Below are positions 5,274-9,932 of a stretch of DNA of 9,932 bases, one piece after another. The notes beneath the pieces are model-generated. The model saw nothing but the letters and a program-made list of their open reading frames with translations. It made no database searches and was not told the DNA's origin. A program made the position numbers and the translations under genes. Numbering within the stretch: the first letter of the stretch is position 1; every line of letters starts with the position of its first letter. This DNA is from an uncultured Bacteroidia bacterium (GTDB lineage: Bacteria; Bacteroidota; Bacteroidia; Bacteroidales; Prolixibacteraceae), in contig CAIOOC010000226.1 in assembly GCA_903859795.1 (NCBI GenBank), positions 1-9,932 of the forward strand, in the 5' to 3' direction.

Positions 5274-6551
5274 ATGAAAAAATTTCTGCCATGGCGATCT
5301 TTAACAAGCGCCACCCTTTCTTTTTGTTATTTAATTTTTATTTTCTGCTTTTTAGGCTGCAAGAAAAGTACTGATCCGGTAGTACTGAAATTTGCAAGCT
5401 GGAGAATTGATGACGTCGCTGAAATGAACCGCATCAATGCCTTGTTCACAAAAAGCCACCCTGGCATAACCATTAGTTTTGATGCGTACGATCCGACTGT
5501 TTACGATGGAATAACGACCAATAATTTAGCAGCTGGTACCGGTGCAGATATTATTTTTCTTATTTCCTACGACAAAGGTCGTGCCTTGTACAATGCCGGG
5601 TACTTATATGATTTAACTAACATTATCCCAAACCGTACCTCATTTGCTCAGGTACCCTTACAGGCCTGGTCAACTGAAGCTGGTGTAACTTACGGAGTTC
5701 CTTCAGTGGGAGTTACTCATGGTATTTATTATCAAAAATCACTTTTTGAAAAGTACAACATTCAGGAGCCTGCAACATGGGATGAGTTCATCGCTGCATG
5801 TGAGAAACTCCTCAATGGCGGCGAGACAGTAATCGCCCAGGGGACCCTTGACACCTGGACTCTGAACCGGGTTGTTTTCTGTGGTCTTGGTGCCAACTTT
5901 TATGGCGGGGAAACGGCGCGACAGGCACTTATGGCCCGCACAACGAAGCTGACAGATCCCAACTTTATCGAGGCTTTTAGAGCTGTGGAGTCACTGCGGA
6001 AATACTTTCCTGATGGTTTTTCAACGCTGAGCTACGAAAACTCACGAAAACTATTCGCGGAGGGCAAAGCAGCCATGTTTATTGGGGGTTCCTGGGAAAT
6101 CAGTGCCTTTGAAGGGCTTGGTGCGACCAATTCAACGATTGGCTGGTTTGCGCCCCCGGTAAAAAAGAGCGGAGACAAGCTTCAGTATTGTTTTCATGTT
6201 GACGCGGGTATTGGTCTTAACAAGAACTCAAAACATCAGCAGGCTGCACTTGAATACATTAAATGGGTCTCAGGTTCCGAGTATGCTCAGTCCTTTATGT
6301 CTGAGCTTCCCGGTTTCTTCTCATATACTCCGGGTACATTAACCCTGACAAATCCATTGGCGCAGAAAATGTATAATGCAGCATCTTCTGCTGATCTTAC
6401 GGTTCGACTGATGAGTGAGAAGCTGAACGCGCAATCACCAACGGGCGAAGATCTGCTCAATGAGGCACTCCAGGGAATGATGATGGGTAGCTATACTCCT
6501 GAAACGGCAGCATTATATGTCCAGCAACAATTAAGCACATGGTATAAATAA
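5274..6551 (+). CDS. ABC-type sugar-binding lipoprotein (extracellular solute-binding protein family 1)
   Basis: A 425-residue extracytoplasmic solute-binding protein of the maltose-binding/family 1 type, normally the ligand-capturing part of a carbohydrate ABC importer. The signal peptide ends in lipobox FLGC with Cys29, so it is membrane-anchored. Domain signs: VLKFASWRIDD opening strand (37-47), HPGITISFDAYD (62-73), AGTGADIIFL (87-96), YGVPSVGVTHGIYYQKSLFEKYN (140-162, the usual hinge region followed by the NIQEPATWDEF segment), GKAAMFIGGSWE (264-275) and HQQAALEYIKWVSG (321-334), all typical of this family. Length is normal. No permease or ATPase gene is adjacent: the next gene downstream runs in the opposite direction. 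The middle of the gene looks more GC-rich than the preceding methyltransferase gene. Ligand unknown; a link to the convergent GH130 operon is inference. Confidence 0.9.
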   Translation: MKKFLPWRSLTSATLSFCYLIFIFCFLGCKKSTDPVVLKFASWRIDDVAEMNRINALFTKSHPGITISFDAYDPTVYDGITTNNLAAGTGADIIFLISYDKGRALYNAGYLYDLTNIIPNRTSFAQVPLQAWSTEAGVTYGVPSVGVTHGIYYQKSLFEKYNIQEPATWDEFIAACEKLLNGGETVIAQGTLDTWTLNRVVFCGLGANFYGGETARQALMARTTKLTDPNFIEAFRAVESLRKYFPDGFSTLSYENSRKLFAEGKAAMFIGGSWEISAFEGLGATNSTIGWFAPPVKKSGDKLQYCFHVDAGIGLNKNSKHQQAALEYIKWVSGSEYAQSFMSELPGFFSYTPGTLTLTNPLAQKMYNAASSADLTVRLMSEKLNAQSPTGEDLLNEALQGMMMGSYTPETAALYVQQQLSTWYK

Positions 6552-6568
6552 GTTTGGTCGCAATTATC

Positions 6569-6605
6569 TTAAAGGCTGTTAACAATAACCATTTAACACC
6601 TTGAA
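6569..6605. terminator. Candidate two-way hairpin terminator between convergent genes
   Basis: The arms TTAAAGGCTGTTAA (6569-6582) and TTAACACCTTGAA (6593-6605) form 12 base pairs with one bulged C (6576) and one A-G mismatch around a 10-base loop. The hairpin lies in the 97-base gap where the binding-protein gene and the CBM9-like gene converge, where a shared terminator is expected. There is no long T-run on either side, so the strength is uncertain. Confidence 0.45.
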
Positions 6606-6648
6606 AATTTATATGGAATCTTATTAAAAGGCTTTAGTTTGTTTATCC

Positions 6649-7665
6649 TTATCGAGAGCTGGTTTCAGTTCCATTTTTGTCCGAAAAATGGATATAGGTA
6701 AATAGTTCAGGGATATGCGAATCATATACGCCATGAGTGTTCCAGGCCCATCCTGGATTGATGTTTAATCCCCGTTCTTTCAATAACTCAAAACGCGAAA
6801 AGTCCATTCTCAAGGTATCTCCAGGCTTCGGAGGAAGTGACCTGTCGCCGGCAAGTAATTTCATCCCTGACCATGGTATAGCGATCTCAACGCACCATCC
6901 TTCATCAAGGTCTTCACTTTTATTGGCGGTTCCGTTTATTTTAACTGCTGTTTTCAAACCTTTAAGGTCCCATTCGCGAAACCCCCACCGGCCTCCACGT
7001 GGATGCTTCCTGCCATCAAGCAACCCACCAAGGACTTCCACTTTTTGAGTGAGCAGGTCCAACTCCGGAATATCAAACCGGCTTCCATGTTTATAGGCAT
7101 CCTGCCATACCCACAAGACCTCGTATATCGTTCCAAAGGCATTGATCTCAAATTCGTAATAACAGTCCTGACCGGCAATGAACATCTCAACATCATTATC
7201 ATAACATATCAATGAATCTCTTTCAGTCAGAGTCGCTGTAATATTTGGTTCCTGTATCCAGTATGCTACATAGAGATTTTCATCGTCCCACTGAACAGCA
7301 GCCCGGGTATCAAGAAGCGCAGAATTTCCTGTAGTTAAATCAACAAAACGGGGTGATTTCGGAACTGACTTCCACGCATCCTTATCTACAAAACCATCAA
7401 TATGTATAGGTTTTGAAGCGCGATAACAGGTATAATGCCTGCACAATTCCTGATTGTAACCATAGTTATTTATTACTCCGTCTTTCTTCGGATCATCAGC
7501 TGTTACCGTTCCTGTTGAATTGGTCCCTTCATCCCGATTGTCAGTCTGAGATATAGAAATGTCTTTGCTCTCTGCTTTTGACCATAAAGCGGGAAGGGTA
7601 GTCACTCCCGAGAGCAACAAGGCATGTTTCAAAAATGATCTTCGCGATTTCTCAGGATTTCTCAT
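6649..7665 (-). CDS. Tat-exported CBM9-like carbohydrate-binding protein
   Basis: A 338-residue protein. The N-terminus carries SRRSFLK (residues 7-13), a textbook twin-arginine motif, followed by a short hydrophobic stretch, so it should be folded in the cytoplasm before export. A low-complexity linker spans about 30-65. The rest resembles the CBM9 / DOMON-like sugar-binding fold: HIDGFVDKDAW (88-98, the usual family opening), AVQWDDENLYVAYWI (123-137), DNDVEMFI (156-163), YYEFEINAFGTIYE (169-182), GWCVEIAIPW (256-265), RMDFSRFE (286-293) and a C-terminal strand ending in YIHFS. No catalytic domain is visible, so it is probably a binding or accessory protein, although such stand-alone proteins have no fixed role. 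It is the last gene of the minus-strand operon, 22 bp after the CehA-type gene. Confidence 0.85.
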   Translation of the reverse strand: MRNPEKSRRSFLKHALLLSGVTTLPALWSKAESKDISISQTDNRDEGTNSTGTVTADDPKKDGVINNYGYNQELCRHYTCYRASKPIHIDGFVDKDAWKSVPKSPRFVDLTTGNSALLDTRAAVQWDDENLYVAYWIQEPNITATLTERDSLICYDNDVEMFIAGQDCYYEFEINAFGTIYEVLWVWQDAYKHGSRFDIPELDLLTQKVEVLGGLLDGRKHPRGGRWGFREWDLKGLKTAVKINGTANKSEDLDEGWCVEIAIPWSGMKLLAGDRSLPPKPGDTLRMDFSRFELLKERGLNINPGWAWNTHGVYDSHIPELFTYIHFSDKNGTETSSR

Positions 7666-7687
7666 AAGTATAAATATTTAATGATGG

Positions 7688-9334
7688 TTATTTTTTCAGA
7701 TTCATATGGGATAGCAGATTTCTGTAAAAATCGCGGGCATTGTTCAGCCGTGTTAGGATACCCGGATCAGGATTTGGTTTTTCTTTTTCCTCTTTTTCTG
7801 TTTTATCGATTGCAAGTTCCTGCTTTTTAATTATTTCAGGAGCCCTGCCAGGATTCCAGGTTGGCTGACTGTCAACTATAAAATATATAGGAGTAACATG
7901 AGCAACGGCATTATTCGCGCAAAAGACTGCTGCTGTCAGCCATTGGCTATGCAGAAGAGTATGATCCAACTGCAGTTCAAGAGAATCCTTTTTCCCCGAG
8001 TTGAGTTGTTCTGCCACGACACCATCGCTGTTGTATATCGCAATCTTGCTTATTAAACCAATTGAAGGGTTGGATACCGCTTTTACTTTTAATCTGGTTA
8101 CAGCGCCTTTGGATTTAATAATTTCAGAACCCGGCAGCTCTCCGTCTGCATCCAAAAATAATGCAGGGCCATTTGAAACGAATGTATTACCCGCTTTTAA
8201 CCCTTTAAACCAGGCATCCGGTGAAAATGCCTTACCAGTATAAACAAATGTCCTGACCTCTCCCATTGTCGATCCCCATGGAATATCACTTCCTGCCGCA
8301 GCAGTAAGTCTGAATCCAAGATCAAGATAATCGTAATAATCCAACGTATTAATCCTGGCAAACTGGAGAAGTTCGACGAAATCGATATCTCCGGTTGTGA
8401 CATACCATGGAAATCCACGAGGCAGATCGCACCCATTCCAGGAAAAATGAGCAAAGCCTACGATTGTACCCTCCTCCTGATGTAACTTCTTAAAAACCAG
8501 ATCGTAATAATTATAATCGGCCTCCCTTACCAGCTTGTTTATGTTTAACCCGATTATGTGGCCGAATTCACTCCGTGGATCCTCCTGACCTGAGACAAGG
8601 CAAATATTTCCTTTACTGACCCTGAACTTTTCCCCAAATCCTTCCTGTTTGAAATCATTGTTCGCGTCGGAATGATGCCCCATCTCGAGTACATTAACCA
8701 GATGAACATCCTCTGCAGCTCCATATTCAAGCAGAAAATCTCTGAACGCAGGCTTGTTAGTGGGATGGTGAACATGGACATCTCCCGAATACCAACCTCG
8801 TTGAGGCAGATTAATCCACCGTTTTAGCGAAAAGGGTTTTGTGAAATTCTTCTCCTTGTCACTGACAATAAACTCCTCATCAACAGGGATATATTCATTC
8901 CCATGTTCAATGCTGATGTGCCATTTCCCCGGTGATAACTCAATATTGAAATCGCCTGAAACCTGGTACATAACGGGGTCCTTCCAATATGGCAGGGATG
9001 ACAATGAACCATAAACAAAGCTTCTGTCGTTATTGTCTCCTGAACCATTCATCTTCCGGATCGGACCTGTCCAGTTTTTATTCGTATTAAATTCAATCCC
9101 TTTATAAAAATCGGAAGTCTTCGAGACAGAGCCTTTTACCGAATTCATGGTTGGTGTATGTATTGAGCTGTCATTCAGGCTGGTGAGACAAATCATGGCA
9201 GGAGTAATCATTCCTGAAGAGGCGTCAACAATCCGGAAGCTTACATTGACAGTGAGCTTTGCAGCTTGATGAGCAATTCCATAATTGCCTGTTAAAATTA
9301 ATAAGGCGATGATTAATAGTGATTTTGTATCCAT
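7688..9334 (-). CDS. Exported CehA/McbA-family PHP-domain metallohydrolase
   Basis: A 548-residue exported protein. The signal peptide is MDTKSLLIIALLILTGNYG... with likely cleavage near residue 22. Residues ~25-170 look like a beta-sandwich domain. The PHP-type metallohydrolase domain starts at GWYSGDVHVHHP (180-191), with His187 and His189 of the HxH metal motif. It continues with GQED (249-252), FGHIIGLN (257-264, His259), FAHFSW (294-299, His296) and AAGSD (346-350, Asp350), matching the PHP metal-ligand set. A beta domain (~410-490) and a charged Lys/Glu-rich tail (~500-548) follow. CehA and McbA themselves hydrolyse the carbamate carbaryl, but most family members lie in carbohydrate or cell-surface loci and have unknown substrates. 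The gene starts 57 bp after the GH130 gene and ends 22 bp before the CBM9-like gene, so co-transcription is likely. Confidence 0.88.
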   Translation of the reverse strand: MDTKSLLIIALLILTGNYGIAHQAAKLTVNVSFRIVDASSGMITPAMICLTSLNDSSIHTPTMNSVKGSVSKTSDFYKGIEFNTNKNWTGPIRKMNGSGDNNDRSFVYGSLSSLPYWKDPVMYQVSGDFNIELSPGKWHISIEHGNEYIPVDEEFIVSDKEKNFTKPFSLKRWINLPQRGWYSGDVHVHHPTNKPAFRDFLLEYGAAEDVHLVNVLEMGHHSDANNDFKQEGFGEKFRVSKGNICLVSGQEDPRSEFGHIIGLNINKLVREADYNYYDLVFKKLHQEEGTIVGFAHFSWNGCDLPRGFPWYVTTGDIDFVELLQFARINTLDYYDYLDLGFRLTAAAGSDIPWGSTMGEVRTFVYTGKAFSPDAWFKGLKAGNTFVSNGPALFLDADGELPGSEIIKSKGAVTRLKVKAVSNPSIGLISKIAIYNSDGVVAEQLNSGKKDSLELQLDHTLLHSQWLTAAVFCANNAVAHVTPIYFIVDSQPTWNPGRAPEIIKKQELAIDKTEKEEKEKPNPDPGILTRLNNARDFYRNLLSHMNLKK

Positions 9335-9391
9335 TTTGCTTACAATAAATTATGATATCCGAACAATCTTTTTTCACTTTGAAGGAGTAAC

Positions 9392-9932
9392 TTAATCGTG
9401 ATTTTCCGAGATCGCCAGTCCGATAAACGAGTCGGCAGTACCGTAATATAAAAACCACTTTTTCTTGAAAAAGACCAGTCCTTCCGAAAAGGTATCGCCC
9501 GATTTATATTGACCTGATACTTCGTGGGGAAGAGTTGGTTTCAGCACGCATTTATCTTTGCGTCCAGTAAGTTTTGAAGGATCAGTAAGGTCGAATAAAG
9601 CCTCTCCGACTGAATAAGTTCCCTTTGGCAGGTCGGTTGTTCCGGTTCCGTCTGTTGCATTTTTACCGTTAATTTTTGCTGCGATAAGACGGTCATTGAC
9701 CATCCGGGTAATTATGGAACCCGATTTGGACCAATTATTCAGATACCTGCCGTTATACGTTTTCGCAAAGGCAGGGCCTCTCTTTTGCCAGTGAAATAGA
9801 TCTTTGGAAAAAGCCACAGATAGATTTGGAACCTTCATATTCCAGGCAGTAAATGTCATGACATACCCGCCTTCAGGTGTCTCAACGATGCGTGGATCTT
9901 CGCAACCTCCTGTCGTGTCATAAATATTCAAA
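9392..9932 (-). CDS. GH130-family glycosidase/phosphorylase, N-terminus cut by window edge
   Basis: The C-terminal ~180 residues of a five-bladed beta-propeller enzyme of the GH130 type (PF04041), a family that includes beta-mannoside phosphorylases and beta-1,2-mannosidases. The frame is open to the right edge; the TTG at 9929-9931 is not a believable start. Visible signs are GCEDPRIVETPEGGYVMTFTA, split here as GCEDPR (the conserved EDPR loop) and GGYVMTFTAW. Next come SVAFSKDLFHWQKRGPAF, WSKSGSI, and the closing blade FSEGLVFFKKKWFLYYGTADS followed by FIGLAI, where YYGxADxxIGxA is the family's best-known signature. It is upstream of the CehA-type gene by 57 bp on the same strand. The absent N-terminal half holds part of the active site, so phosphorylase and hydrolase cannot be told apart. 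GH43-like propellers are the main alternative. Confidence 0.82.
   Translation of the reverse strand, partial: LNIYDTTGGCEDPRIVETPEGGYVMTFTAWNMKVPNLSVAFSKDLFHWQKRGPAFAKTYNGRYLNNWSKSGSIITRMVNDRLIAAKINGKNATDGTGTTDLPKGTYSVGEALFDLTDPSKLTGRKDKCVLKPTLPHEVSGQYKSGDTFSEGLVFFKKKWFLYYGTADSFIGLAISENHD

Noticed and set aside
6737..7215. Plus-strand ORFs inside the CBM9-like gene
   Set aside because: They are antisense shadows; the minus-strand frame carries a Tat motif and continuous CBM9-like sequence.
9929..9931. TTG as the start of the GH130 gene
   Set aside because: The homologous region lies in mid-protein, and the frame stays open to the window edge, so the gene is truncated by the window.

Overview
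The window looks like chromosomal DNA of a Bacteroidota bacterium, probably a free-living, polysaccharide-degrading member of Bacteroidales, Marinilabiliales or a related group. Four observations support this. Start codons are preceded by A/T-rich leaders rather than Shine-Dalgarno sequences. Promoter-like sites fit the Bacteroidota TTTG / TAnnTTTG consensus, best seen at 4390-4420. Several products carry lipoprotein signals. The gene content (MalY/PatB, ComB family, PgeF, GH16, GH130, CehA-type PHP protein) fits this phylum. The assignment is inferred from features, not from a database search. No rRNA, tRNA, CRISPR array, transposase or integrase was seen.

Layout. Positions 1-1463 (minus) hold a PLP-dependent MalY/PatB C-S lyase, cut by the left edge, downstream of a ComB-family phosphatase. 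Between them lies a small inverted-repeat element. Position 1538 (plus) starts pgeF, divergent from comB. Positions 2376-4360 (minus) hold three small exported proteins: a GH16-type lipoprotein with an intact EIDVE catalytic motif, a Lys/Ala/Pro-rich exported polycation with a clear terminator and an ordered set of heptamers upstream, and an NTF2-like lipoprotein with the best promoter in the window. Positions 4492-5100 (plus) encode an AT-rich class I SAM methyltransferase. Positions 5274-6551 (plus) encode a lipoprotein ABC-type sugar-binding protein with no permease or ATPase beside it. Positions 6649-9932 (minus) form a likely operon: a GH130-family enzyme (cut by the right edge), a CehA/McbA-type PHP metallohydrolase and a Tat-exported CBM9-like protein.

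How the genes fit together. The right third looks like a carbohydrate-use locus: a GH130 mannoside phosphorylase/hydrolase, an exported PHP-domain hydrolase and an exported carbohydrate-binding protein. It converges on a sugar-binding lipoprotein across a shared hairpin. No SusC/SusD pair is present here, so this is not a standard polysaccharide utilisation locus as far as the window shows. The left third is mostly small-molecule and cell-wall metabolism. I see no convincing new defence or mobile system. The most unusual items are the GH130-CehA-CBM9 operon, the orphan binding protein, the exported histone-H1-like polycation and its upstream heptamers.
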